DNA from: a bacterium
GTDB lineage: Bacteria > Chloroflexota > Dormibacteria > UBA8260 > Bog-877
Assembly (NCBI GenBank): GCA_021802115.1
Contig: JAKABA010000070.1
Location: 1 to 16,863, forward strand
Length of the DNA stretch: 16,863 bases
Reading direction: 5' to 3'
Shown piece after piece: positions 6,728-14,176 of this stretch. The notes below the pieces were generated by a model, which did no database searches, was not told where the DNA came from, and saw nothing but the letters and a program-made list of their open reading frames with translations. Made by a program: the position numbers and the translations under genes. The number at the start of each line of letters is the position of its first letter. The first letter of the stretch is position 1.

Positions 6728-7626
6728 GGCGGTGGCTCGGGCCTGGTCGCCTGGCCCTCCTGTCGATCCCGGCCTGGATCGTGCTGGCTTCCTCGGGCGT
6801 GACGGCGGCGCCCCCGGCGTCTCCGGCCGCCGGGCTTGCCGCCGCCCGGGCCGCCCTCCAGGCGGGCAATCTGAGCCTGGCCGCCAGCTTCCTCCGCCCG
6901 CTGCTGGCCGAGGTGCCCGCCGCCCAAGCGGCGCTCGACTCCCTGGCCAGGGGAGACCGCGGCCGCGCCCTCTCCCAGGTGGAGTCGCTCGAGGCCGCGC
7001 TGAGGCCGGCGCCGGGCGGCGGCTCCCAGGCCTCGGTCAGGGCCGCCGTGGCCGCCGTCTACCGCGGCCCCCAACTCTCCGGCCTGCACAGCCGGCCGCC
7101 GCCGCGGTCATCACTGCTCCTGGACCTCGGCCGGCTGCTGCTCCACCTTCTGACCAGTGCCTTCCATCTCGTGGGCAGGCTGGTGTGGCTGGGGTTGGCG
7201 CTGGCGGTCATGGTCCTGGGCGCCCTGCTGGCGGCGATCCTGCTGCAGCGGGCGCGGGGCGGTCTGCCCGAAGTCCTGGGCGCGGCCGCCGCGGCCACCT
7301 CACCGTCTGGCCCCGAGCCTCCGGAGCGCCTCTTCGCGGCCGCGGACCGGTTGCAGCGTCAGGGCGACTTCAAGGGTGCGGTGCGGCTCTCCTTCCAAGC
7401 GCTGCTGATCAGCGCCAGCAGCCGCCGGGTGCTGGCGGTCGACCCCGCCTGGACCAATTCCGACCTGCTCCGGGCCGCCCGCCAGGTCGCCGACCTCGAG
7501 CCCAGGCTGCGGCCGCTGGTCGGGCAGTTCAACGCGGTCGTCTATGGGGGCCGGGACCCCGGCGCCGGTGGCTGCGCGCAGTTCACCAAGGCCTGTCGTG
7601 CCACCGCTCTGGGGCTGCCCCGATGA
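6724..7626 (+). CDS. DUF4129 domain membrane protein
   Basis: A 300-residue protein. It has an N-terminal signal or anchor segment (about 8-28), an Ala-rich extracytoplasmic helical region (30-130), a transmembrane segment (about 145-180) and a cytoplasmic C-terminal DUF4129 domain (about 195-290). The domain signature is visible as RLQRQGDFKGAVRLSFQALL, TNSDLLRAA (the family's 'T.rELlr') and FNAVVYGGR (the family's 'fe.v.Ygg'). TTG start at 6724 overlaps the preceding stop; no better in-frame start exists near it. DUF4129 is often fused to or beside transglutaminase-like domains; neither is found here. It overlaps the next gene by 4 nt (ATGA). Confidence 0.78.
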   Translation: MRRWLGPGRLALLSIPAWIVLASSGVTAAPPASPAAGLAAARAALQAGNLSLAASFLRPLLAEVPAAQAALDSLARGDRGRALSQVESLEAALRPAPGGGSQASVRAAVAAVYRGPQLSGLHSRPPPRSSLLLDLGRLLLHLLTSAFHLVGRLVWLGLALAVMVLGALLAAILLQRARGGLPEVLGAAAAATSPSGPEPPERLFAAADRLQRQGDFKGAVRLSFQALLISASSRRVLAVDPAWTNSDLLRAARQVADLEPRLRPLVGQFNAVVYGGRDPGAGGCAQFTKACRATALGLPR

Positions 7627-8759
7627 CGGACCCGAGGTGGCGGCGATGGGCTCTGCCCGCGGCGGTCCTGACGGCGGGAGCGATCCTCACCGTGCTGCTG
7701 AGCCCGGGTCCCCAGCCGGACAACTCCAACCCTTCCAGCTTTGCCACGGGAGCCGCCGGCACCTGGGCCCTCTACCACCTGGCGGGGGATCTTGGGGCCC
7801 ACCCCAGCCGGCTCACCGGCTCCTCCTTCGCCGCGGCCCTGCGGCGGCCCGCGATCCTGGTGGAGGCGGCACCGTCAACACCCTTCGACCCCGGCCAGGT
7901 GCGGGCCGTGTCGCGCTTCCTGCGATCCGGCGGCACCCTGGTCCTGGCGCTCGGCCGGACCGCGGTCGACCGGCCGCTCCTGGCCAGCCTGCGGATCTCC
8001 CTGGGGAAGACCGTCGGCCCCGGCCCCTGGCGCCCGCTGGTGCCGATCGGCGGCCAGGCCCGCCTCCTGGTCGGGTCTGACAGCGCCCCCTCGCTGGACT
8101 CCAGCGCCGCTTCCGCGGTCCCCCTGCTGGGCACGATCCGCCATCCGGTGGCGCTCGTGGAGCGGGTGGGGCGGGGACGGGCGGTGGTGATCAACTCCGA
8201 GGCCGTCCTCTCCAATGAGCTGCTGGACAAGTTCGGCAACGCCCAGTTCGCGGTGGCCGCGCTCGGCCTGGGCCGCGGCGCCCGGGTGATCTTCGACGAG
8301 ATCCATCACGGCTACAGCCTCGGCGACGGCGCGGAGGCGCTGCTCCTCGGCACCCCCCTGGGCCTGGTGACGGCCCTCGCCGGGTTGCTGCTCCTGGTCT
8401 TCCGGTTCAGCAGCGGCAGGCGACTGGGGCGCCCCCTGCCCCCCGCTGAGCTGGTGGCGGTGAGGAGCACCACCGACCACCTGGAGGCGGTTGCCCGCCT
8501 GTACGCGCGGGCCGGTGACCGCCGAGCAGTGGCAACCCACTACCTGCGCCAGCTGCGAGCGCGGGTCGCAGCTGGCGGTCCATCCTTGGCGGCCGTCGCC
8601 CCGGATGCCGCCGCGCCCCTGCACGCGCTCATGGCCGAGCTGGAGAGGGCGACCGAGGAGCCGGTGCCCCCGGCTGAGCTGCGCCGGCTGGCCCGGAGCG
8701 CGGATGCGCTCGGGCGCGAGCTGCAGGGAGTGGCCCTGCGAGAGGAGGAGGTTTCGTGA
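7623..8759 (+). CDS. DUF4350 domain membrane protein
   Basis: A 378-residue protein with an N-terminal transmembrane helix (about 10-27). An extracytoplasmic DUF4350 domain (about 35-235), related to the class I glutamine amidotransferase-like fold, carries SSFATGAAGTWALYHL near its start and FDEIHHGYS at 224-232, which corresponds to the family's 'vvfDE.HHG'. A second transmembrane helix is at about 240-262, and the cytoplasmic helical tail contains TDHLEAVARLYARAGDR, the usual end of these proteins. The ATG overlaps the DUF4129 stop (ATGA) and the stop overlaps the moxR start (GTGA), so translation is coupled on both sides. DUF4350 proteins usually accompany MoxR and DUF58; catalysis is not demonstrated. 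Confidence 0.8.
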   Translation: MTDPRWRRWALPAAVLTAGAILTVLLSPGPQPDNSNPSSFATGAAGTWALYHLAGDLGAHPSRLTGSSFAAALRRPAILVEAAPSTPFDPGQVRAVSRFLRSGGTLVLALGRTAVDRPLLASLRISLGKTVGPGPWRPLVPIGGQARLLVGSDSAPSLDSSAASAVPLLGTIRHPVALVERVGRGRAVVINSEAVLSNELLDKFGNAQFAVAALGLGRGARVIFDEIHHGYSLGDGAEALLLGTPLGLVTALAGLLLLVFRFSSGRRLGRPLPPAELVAVRSTTDHLEAVARLYARAGDRRAVATHYLRQLRARVAAGGPSLAAVAPDAAAPLHALMAELERATEEPVPPAELRRLARSADALGRELQGVALREEEVS

Positions 8760-9712
8760 CGAACTTCAGCTTGCTGGAGACCAGAGCCGAGTTTCTGCAG
8801 GCAGCCTCCAGGGTGCTGGTGGGACCGACCGACAACCTGGACCTGTGCCTGCTGGCCCTGATCGTGGGCGGGCACGTGCTGCTGGAGGGCTATCCCGGAA
8901 CCGCCAAGACCCTGCTGGCCAAGACTCTCGCCCGGCTCACGGCCGGTCGCTTCGCCCGCGTGCAGTTCACGCCCGACCTGCTCCCCGCGGACATCGTGGG
9001 GACGGTGATCTACAACCAGGCCCAGGCCGCCTTCGAGGTGCGTCCGGGGCCGGTCTTCACCGATGTCCTGCTCGCGGATGAGATCAATCGCAGTCCCGCC
9101 AAGACCCAGGCGGCCCTCTTGGAGGCGATGGAGGAGCGCCAGGTCACCCTGGACGGGCGGGCCCGCCCCCTGGGCGACCGCTTCACCGTGCTGGCGACCC
9201 AGAACCCAATCGAGCTGGAGGGGACCTTCCCGCTTCCGGAGGCCGAGCTCGACCGGTTCCTGATGAAGATCGAGGTGGGCTACCTGGGCCCGGACGGAGA
9301 GCTGCAGCTGGCCCGCATGGTGGACCAGGGCTTTGACGCCCACATGGCCGAGGCCGCCCTGGGGGATCCGGTGATCACCCCGGAGGTCCTGTCGGCGCTG
9401 CGCAGCGAGGTGGCCCGGGTCAGGATCTCGGACGAGGTGATGGGCTATCTCACCGCGGTGGTGCAGGCCACCCGACAGGCTCCCGAGCTGGCGGTCGGGG
9501 CCAGCTCCCGGGCGACCGTCGCGCTGGTGCGGCTGGCCAAGGCGAGAGCCGCCTCGTTGGGCCGTGACTACGTCGAGCCCGAGGATGTCAAGGAGCTCTG
9601 TCTGCCCGTCCTCCGGCACCGTGTCCAGCGGCGTCCCGAGGTGGAGATGCAGGGGTTGGGGGAGCCGGAGGTTGTCGAGCGGGTGCTGGGGCGAGTCCCG
9701 GTGCCACGGTAG
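8756..9712 (+). CDS. MoxR-family AAA+ ATPase
   Basis: A 318-residue cytoplasmic ATPase of the MoxR family (AAA+), typical length. Walker A GYPGTAKT is at 45-52, Walker B VLLADE at 104-109 followed by INRSPAKTQAALLEAM, MEERQVTLDG at 125-134, sensor 1 ATQNP at 147-151, and PEAELDRF at 161-168 with the likely arginine finger Arg167. The C-terminal lid contains VGASSRA (sensor 2 region). MoxR proteins are chaperone-like ATPases working with vWA-type partners on maturation of metalloenzymes or envelope proteins; the DUF58 gene next door is the expected partner. GTG start in a GTGA overlap; GAGGAGGAGG just upstream (inside the DUF4350 gene) is a strong Shine-Dalgarno. Confidence 0.96.
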   Translation: MTNFSLLETRAEFLQAASRVLVGPTDNLDLCLLALIVGGHVLLEGYPGTAKTLLAKTLARLTAGRFARVQFTPDLLPADIVGTVIYNQAQAAFEVRPGPVFTDVLLADEINRSPAKTQAALLEAMEERQVTLDGRARPLGDRFTVLATQNPIELEGTFPLPEAELDRFLMKIEVGYLGPDGELQLARMVDQGFDAHMAEAALGDPVITPEVLSALRSEVARVRISDEVMGYLTAVVQATRQAPELAVGASSRATVALVRLAKARAASLGRDYVEPEDVKELCLPVLRHRVQRRPEVEMQGLGEPEVVERVLGRVPVPR

Positions 9713-9721
9713 GGAGGTGCG

Positions 9722-11026
9722 GTGACCAGGCGAGCCCTGCTCCTGGGCCTGGCCTGTCTCAGCGTCACCCTGGCCGGCGCCGCGGCCGGGTGGCTGACCT
9801 CTCTGGGGCTCGGCCTCCTGGCGGTGTGGGCGGTGGCCTGCCTGTGGGACTGGTGGTCCGCGCCGGGGCCGGCCGACTGGCGGGTCACCAGGGTGCACCC
9901 ACCCGCCCTGGCGCTGGGCGCCGACAATCAGATCGGGCTCGATGTGTGGCTGCGGGCCTCGGGGCCCCGCCCGGTGGAGGCGCGGGACGAGACCCCGGTT
10001 GAGATCGCCTGCCGGCCGGCGGTGCTGACCTTCCGGCTGCAGCCGGGTCGGGCCACGCGGGTTGGATACCTCGCATCGCCGCGGCAGCGCGGCAGCCACT
10101 CTTTCGGAAGGATCGTGGTGAGGGCCCCCGGTCCGCTCGGCCTCTGGCGGCGGCAGGTGGCGGTGCCCGCCAGCGAGCGGATTCCGGTCTACCCGGCCCT
10201 GGCCGCGATCGGGCGGTGGGAGGGGCTGGTGCGCCGCGGCGCACTCCAGGAGATGGGCGTGCGCAGCTGGCGGCGCTTCGGGGAGGGCACCGAGTTCGCG
10301 GGACTGCGGGACTACGCGCCCGGCGACGACCCCCGCCGGATCAACTGGCGCGCCAGCGCGCGCATGGCCAAGCCGATGACCAGCGAGTTCGAGCCCGAGC
10401 GCTCGCGGCCGGTCTGGCTGGTGCTGGACTGCGGCCGGCTGATGGCCGGCAGGCAGGCCGGGCTCACCAGACTGGACCGGGGGCTATCGGCCGCCCTGAT
10501 GCTCGCCTGGGTGGCGCTGTTTCGAGGTGACCGGGTGGGAGCGCTCGCGGTGGCGGGCGACGTCCAGGCCGAGATCTCGATGCGAGGCGGACGCAGCCAC
10601 TACCGGCGGCTCCTGGAGGGGCTGGTGGCGGTGGCGCCGCAGCCGGTGGACCCCGACTGGGAGCTGGTGTCAGCGCAGCTGCGCCGCCGCCAGGGGCCGC
10701 GCTCGCTGGTGGTGCTCTTCACAGACCTGGGCGATCCCCGGGTGGCGCGGGAGCTGGCGGTCGCGACCGCGGGCCTTCGGCCCCGCCACCTGCCGCTGGT
10801 GGTCACCCAGCGCGATCTGGCCCTGGAGGCGGCGGCCACGGCCAGCCCCGATGACGACCGGGCCCTCTACCGGCGCGCGGCGGCGCTGGCGGTTCTCGAA
10901 GAGCGCGAGAGCGCGCTGTGGACGCTGCGGAGCCTGGGGGTGATGACGGTGGACAGCGGGCCCGAGGGGATCACCCCCCAGCTGTTGAATCGCTATCTGG
11001 AGCTGAAGGGGCGGGGGCTGCTGTGA
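9722..11026 (+). CDS. DUF58 domain protein, MoxR partner
   Basis: A 434-residue membrane-anchored protein. Two hydrophobic stretches (about 4-40) form the N-terminal hairpin. A beta-rich region (50-150) precedes the DUF58 signature at 191-235: EFAGLRDYAPGDD, RRINWRASAR, then VWLVLD, the first strand of a vWA-like fold with a putative MIDAS-type Asp. The C-terminal part (235-400) completes a Rossmann-like fold. The GTG start has a Shine-Dalgarno GGGAGG at 9712-9717, 10 nt after the moxR stop. Its last 56 nt overlap the antisense 3' end of ispH. In MoxR systems, DUF58 proteins are thought to be the ATPase's adaptor or substrate at the membrane. Confidence 0.92.
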   Translation: MTRRALLLGLACLSVTLAGAAAGWLTSLGLGLLAVWAVACLWDWWSAPGPADWRVTRVHPPALALGADNQIGLDVWLRASGPRPVEARDETPVEIACRPAVLTFRLQPGRATRVGYLASPRQRGSHSFGRIVVRAPGPLGLWRRQVAVPASERIPVYPALAAIGRWEGLVRRGALQEMGVRSWRRFGEGTEFAGLRDYAPGDDPRRINWRASARMAKPMTSEFEPERSRPVWLVLDCGRLMAGRQAGLTRLDRGLSAALMLAWVALFRGDRVGALAVAGDVQAEISMRGGRSHYRRLLEGLVAVAPQPVDPDWELVSAQLRRRQGPRSLVVLFTDLGDPRVARELAVATAGLRPRHLPLVVTQRDLALEAAATASPDDDRALYRRAAALAVLEERESALWTLRSLGVMTVDSGPEGITPQLLNRYLELKGRGLL

Positions 11027-11906
11027 CCGGTCGGCGCGGCGCCACCTCCATCCGCTCCAGCGCCTGGATCACCTCCCTGGTGATCTGCGACGGCGTCGAG
11101 GCGCCGGAGGTCACCCCGACCCGTTCCACCCCGGCGAACCATTCCTCGCGGATGTCGGCGGCGGTGTCCACCAGATAGGCGGGCCGATGGGCCAGCTCCT
11201 GCACCACCTGGACCAACCGCTTGGTGTTGCTGCTGCGGGAGCTGCCGACCACCACCACCGCGTCACAGGAGGCCGCCGTCTCGACCGCCGCCTGCTGGCG
11301 CTCCTGGGTGGCGTTGCAGATCTCGTTGTGCACCTCGATCCTGGGGAAGCGCTCCCGGAGCCGGTCGATGATCGCCTTGGTGTCCCAGACCGACAGGGTG
11401 GTCTGGGTGGTGACCGCCAACTTCGCCGCGCTCAGCTCCAAGCTGTCCACGTCGGCGATGGTCTCGACCAGGTGCACGGACTCGGACGCCTCCCCCAGTA
11501 CCCCCTCGGGCTCGGGATGGCCGCGCCGGCCGATGTAGATGATCTCGTAGCCCTCGGCGCTCAGGCGCCGGACCAGGTCGTGGGTCCGGATCACGTCGGT
11601 GCAGGTGGCGTCGACCACGTTGAGCCCCTTGGCCAGGGCGCGTTCCTTGACCTCCGGGGACACCCCGTGGGCGGTCAGCACCACCGTGCCCCGGTCGACC
11701 AGCTCCAGGGCCTCCAGCCGAGAGGGGGCGTCCACCAGCCGCACGCCGCGGTCGGCGAACTCACGGGTCACGTGCTCGTTGTGGACCAGGTAGCCCAGCA
11801 TCGCCACCGGCTCGTCCGGGTGCTGCTCGGAGGCCACTCGCAGAGCCCGAATCGCCTCCACCACCCCGTGGCAGTAGCCGCGAGGGGTGATCTTCACCAC
11901 CTCCAT
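10971..11906 (-). CDS. ispH: 4-hydroxy-3-methylbut-2-enyl diphosphate reductase
   Basis: Last enzyme of the MEP isoprenoid pathway: [4Fe-4S]-dependent reduction of HMBPP to IPP and DMAPP in the cytoplasm. The three cluster-ligating cysteines are present: Cys12 (PRGYCHGV), Cys102 (DATCTDV) and Cys197 (EICNAT). Substrate-pocket elements also appear: VHNEHV (His42), TAHGV (His80), GHPEPEG and SSRSSNTKRL. At 311 residues it has a 25-residue Ala/Pro/Ser tail beyond the usual end, and that tail overlaps the DUF58 gene. The N-terminus MEVVKITPRGYCHG is the type seen in Firmicutes and Chloroflexota rather than the actinobacterial 'LAAPRGYCAGV'. ATG lies 7 nt behind TAGGAT and directly after GGGAG. 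It follows spoIIM by 10 nt. Confidence 0.95.
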   Translation of the reverse strand: MEVVKITPRGYCHGVVEAIRALRVASEQHPDEPVAMLGYLVHNEHVTREFADRGVRLVDAPSRLEALELVDRGTVVLTAHGVSPEVKERALAKGLNVVDATCTDVIRTHDLVRRLSAEGYEIIYIGRRGHPEPEGVLGEASESVHLVETIADVDSLELSAAKLAVTTQTTLSVWDTKAIIDRLRERFPRIEVHNEICNATQERQQAAVETAASCDAVVVVGSSRSSNTKRLVQVVQELAHRPAYLVDTAADIREEWFAGVERVGVTSGASTPSQITREVIQALERMEVAPRRPVTAAPAPSAPDSDSTAGG

Positions 11907-11913
11907 CTCCCTG

Positions 11914-11919
11914 ATCCTA
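11914..11919 (-). promoter_or_regulatory. Putative -10 element for ispH overlapping the spoIIM stop
   Basis: TAGGAT on the minus strand begins with the TAG stop codon of the SpoIIM gene and lies 7 nt before the ispH ATG, the same spacing seen at 5779-5784. If used, ispH would have its own leaderless transcript; if not, it is simply read through from spoIIM. No -35 is evident. Confidence 0.3.
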
Positions 11920-12942
11920 CCAGTAGCTGGAATCCGGCCCCGCGGCGACCGGGTCCGCAGAGGGCCCGCGACCGCCGCGCCGGCCCGCCAGCAGCAGCCA
12001 GGCGTAGAGGAGGATTCCGGACCCGGCTCCCACCGCCAACTTCAGCTCAGGCGCCAGTCCCGAAGGGGTCACGAACCCTTCGATCAGGCCCGCCACCACC
12101 AGCAGGCACGCGATCCCCAGCGCCAGCTCCACCGCGGGACGCGCGGCCTGGGTGAGGGCGGTTGATCGGGATGCTAGTCCCGGGCGCAGGAGGGAGTCGC
12201 CCAGGCTGAGCCCGGCGCCGGCCGCGGTGCAGATGACGGTCAGCTCGATCACACCGTGGGGGACTATCAGCGCCCAGAATTGGAGGTCCAGGCCGGCGGC
12301 GTGGCTCGCGCTCGCCAACACCCCCAGCATGAATCCGTTCTCGAGCAGGAGTGCGACCGTGGGCACCCCCAGCAACAGGCCGAGGACGCAGGCCAGGGCC
12401 GCCACCCTGATGTTGTTCTGGATTATGAACGCCGACAGCTGGGAGCTGAACTGGCCGCTGAGGGCCAGGGGGTTGCCGATGTGGTGGGAGGCAACGCTGG
12501 CCTGGAAGCCGGCCGGCAGCAGCCCGACCAGATCCGGCCTGAGCGCCACGGCCGCCCAGCCCGCTGCCGTCCCCGCCAGCAGGCAGAGCGCGGCGAAGGC
12601 GGTGTAGGGGGCCAGCTGGCGGAAGCGGCGGGGCAGCCCCCGGGCGAAGAAGCTCGGCAGCGCTCCGAGTCCGGGGCTGGACCTTCGGTACAGCAGCGGC
12701 TGGGCGGTGGTGAGCAGGGTCTGCAGGTAGGCGGGGAGGTCGGAGCCCGGATAGTCGCGGCGCGTCGTCGCCAGGTCGCCGCTCACCAGGCGGATCAGGG
12801 CGGCCACGCGGTCCACCTCGGCCGCCGAAGCCCGGCGCACCCGGCGGCCCCGCAGGCGGTCGCAGAGGCTGACCAGCTCGTCCCAGAGAGGGCGGCGCTC
12901 GGTCACGAACTCCTCGGCCGGTCTCACCTCCGGCCCTCGCAC
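11917..12942 (-). CDS. SpoIIM-like (DUF95) integral membrane protein
   Basis: A 341-residue member of the stage II sporulation protein M family, which is common in non-sporulating high-GC bacteria beside MoxR genes. A long cytoplasmic helical N-terminus (1-108) with FVTERRPLWDEL at 12-23 precedes about five transmembrane helices (112-133, 177-200, 203-235, 268-292, 300-320). Family motifs are FIIQNNIRVA at 172-181, LLENGFMLG at 199-207 and PHGVIELTVI at 228-237. The GTG at 12942 is the longest start; the GTG at 12927 would better match the usual short N-terminus and cannot be excluded. There is no sign of sporulation genes here, so a role in the MoxR membrane complex is more likely. Confidence 0.88.
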   Translation of the reverse strand: MRGPEVRPAEEFVTERRPLWDELVSLCDRLRGRRVRRASAAEVDRVAALIRLVSGDLATTRRDYPGSDLPAYLQTLLTTAQPLLYRRSSPGLGALPSFFARGLPRRFRQLAPYTAFAALCLLAGTAAGWAAVALRPDLVGLLPAGFQASVASHHIGNPLALSGQFSSQLSAFIIQNNIRVAALACVLGLLLGVPTVALLLENGFMLGVLASASHAAGLDLQFWALIVPHGVIELTVICTAAGAGLSLGDSLLRPGLASRSTALTQAARPAVELALGIACLLVVAGLIEGFVTPSGLAPELKLAVGAGSGILLYAWLLLAGRRGGRGPSADPVAAGPDSSYW

Positions 12943-12973
12943 CGGAGTCGGCCCGGGTGGCGAGGCACCGGCT

Positions 12974-12979
12974 TAAGAT
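12974..12979 (+). promoter_or_regulatory. Putative -10 element of the RDD gene
   Basis: TAAGAT lies 11 nt before ATG 12991, which would give a leader of only about 5 nt. It sits in the 48-nt divergent gap between spoIIM and the RDD gene and overlaps a CTTAAG palindrome (12972-12977). No -35 is visible. Confidence 0.35.
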
Positions 12980-12990
12980 GCCGACCGGGC

Positions 12991-13767
12991 ATGCAGCAGG
13001 AATTCGGGTATCGGACGCCGGAGAGCCTCATCCTCTCCCAGCCGGTGGCGGGCATCGGGTCCCGGGCGCTGGCGGCCGCGGTCGACTCGGTCATCATCCT
13101 GATCATCATGCTGGCCCTGGTCTTCGGGGCTCTGGCCATGAATGCGACTGCGCCTTCGACCCACGCCCTGGGACCGCTGCTCATCCCCGTGGTGGTGCTG
13201 GCCTCGGTGGTGCCGGTCCTCTATTACGTGGTCTTCGAGGTCGCCACCGCCGGGCGCTCCTTGGGCAAGCTGATCTTCGGCCTGCGCGTGGTCGACCTGC
13301 AGGGGGTCCCCGTCGGTCTGGCCGACTCCCTGGTGCGCAACCTCATCCGGATCCTGGACTTCCTTCCGCTCCTCTATGGGGTGGGGGTGATCGCGATGTT
13401 CGCCGGTGGCCAGCCCCGCCGCCTCGGCGACCTGGCCGCCGGCACGGTCGTGGTCCACGACCACGGGGTTCGCCGCCTGCGGGAGGCGGTGGCACCGGTC
13501 GGTCCGGCACCCACATCGGTGACGGACCCCGGCCCGCCGCTCGCCGCGCTGCAGCGGTGCGGTAGGTTCGAGCTGGACCTGCTCGGGGAGTTCCTGCGGC
13601 GGCCGGGGCTGACTCCGGAGCGACGCCGCCAGGTGGCCGCAGAGCTGGTGGCGGCGCTGTCGGCCCGGGCCGGGATCGACCTCGATGCCGGTGCCCAGTC
13701 GGAGGACCCGGTGCGGCTGCTGGAGCGGTCGTACCTGCAGCTCCGGCAGCGTCTCACCGGTCCCTGA
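12991..13767 (+). CDS. RDD family membrane protein with cytoplasmic tail
   Basis: A 258-residue protein. The RDD domain (about 17-160) shows the naming Arg25 and Asp32 (SRALAAAVDSVI), three hydrophobic segments (31-50, 61-83, 121-138), GRSLGKLIFGLRVVD at 88-102 and RRLGDLAAGTVVV at 143-155. The C-terminal 95 residues are a soluble, partly helical extension (RRQVAAELVAALSARAG and a terminal LLERSYLQLRQRL), found in the RDD proteins that travel with SpoIIM/DUF58. ATG 12991 is chosen because the preceding in-frame sequence is antisense to spoIIM. The last 14 nt overlap the antisense gene downstream. Some RDD proteins have been linked to ion transport; no substrate can be read here. Confidence 0.88.
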   Translation: MQQEFGYRTPESLILSQPVAGIGSRALAAAVDSVIILIIMLALVFGALAMNATAPSTHALGPLLIPVVVLASVVPVLYYVVFEVATAGRSLGKLIFGLRVVDLQGVPVGLADSLVRNLIRILDFLPLLYGVGVIAMFAGGQPRRLGDLAAGTVVVHDHGVRRLREAVAPVGPAPTSVTDPGPPLAALQRCGRFELDLLGEFLRRPGLTPERRRQVAAELVAALSARAGIDLDAGAQSEDPVRLLERSYLQLRQRLTGP

Positions 13768-14176
13768 CGGCCTCGGGCTCCCGCGGCCGCCAGGCCCGTA
13801 GCCGCAGCCGCCGGGGGCGAGTTCGCGGGCGGTCATCGTCCTCCCGGGCTCGCCCGTCGACTTCTGGGGTGTCGCGGTTCCGCTCCTCTGATCTCGATCG
13901 CTGCGACTCCAGGTTGCGGCGCACGGTGGCGGGGCGCCTGGAGGCCTCCACCAGAGACTCCATGAACGCCCAGATGCGGTAGGCGCCATAGGCGGCCAGG
14001 CCGAGCATCGTTATGGAGGCGACCACGTTGAGCAGCCCGGCCAGGGGTGGGAGCAGGATTGAGATCGCGGCGCAGGCGCCGATCACCGCCAGCCCGGTCC
14101 GGAACCGATGTCGTGCCATCGCCTGAGAGAGTCCGCTGTCCGAGCCCGGTGGGGCGGCCTGGTTAGGATGGGTCAT
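13754..14176 (-). CDS. Hypothetical two-helix membrane protein with charged tail
   Basis: A 140-residue protein I do not recognise. A polar N-terminus (1-25) is followed by two adjacent hydrophobic segments (28-50 and 52-69) and a very charged Arg/Glu/Asp-rich C-terminal tail (78-140). The tail ends in a basic cluster RPRRLRLRAWRPRE and could bind nucleic acid or acidic phospholipids. Its ATG at 14176 lies inside the first codons of the divergent zinc-ribbon gene, and its 3' end overlaps the RDD gene by 14 nt. No Shine-Dalgarno is present. The hydrophobic pattern and clean open frame support it as real. Confidence 0.55.
   Translation of the reverse strand: MTHPNQAAPPGSDSGLSQAMARHRFRTGLAVIGACAAISILLPPLAGLLNVVASITMLGLAAYGAYRIWAFMESLVEASRRPATVRRNLESQRSRSEERNRDTPEVDGRAREDDDRPRTRPRRLRLRAWRPREPEAVRDR

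Noticed and set aside
6627..7622. N-terminal extension of the DUF4350 frame upstream of ATG 7623
   Set aside because: The extension lies out of frame within DUF4129 and gives a Pro/Gly/Arg-rich product. ATG 7623 in an ATGA overlap starts a proper transmembrane helix.
8540..10099. A 519-codon minus-strand open frame opposite moxR and DUF58
   Set aside because: Its product is Gln/His/Gly/Arg-rich and motif-free, while the plus strand shows clear Walker and DUF58 motifs.
11917..12942. SpoIIM-like gene as evidence for sporulation
   Set aside because: SpoIIM/DUF95 proteins are widespread in non-sporulating bacteria next to MoxR and RDD genes, and no other sporulation gene is present.
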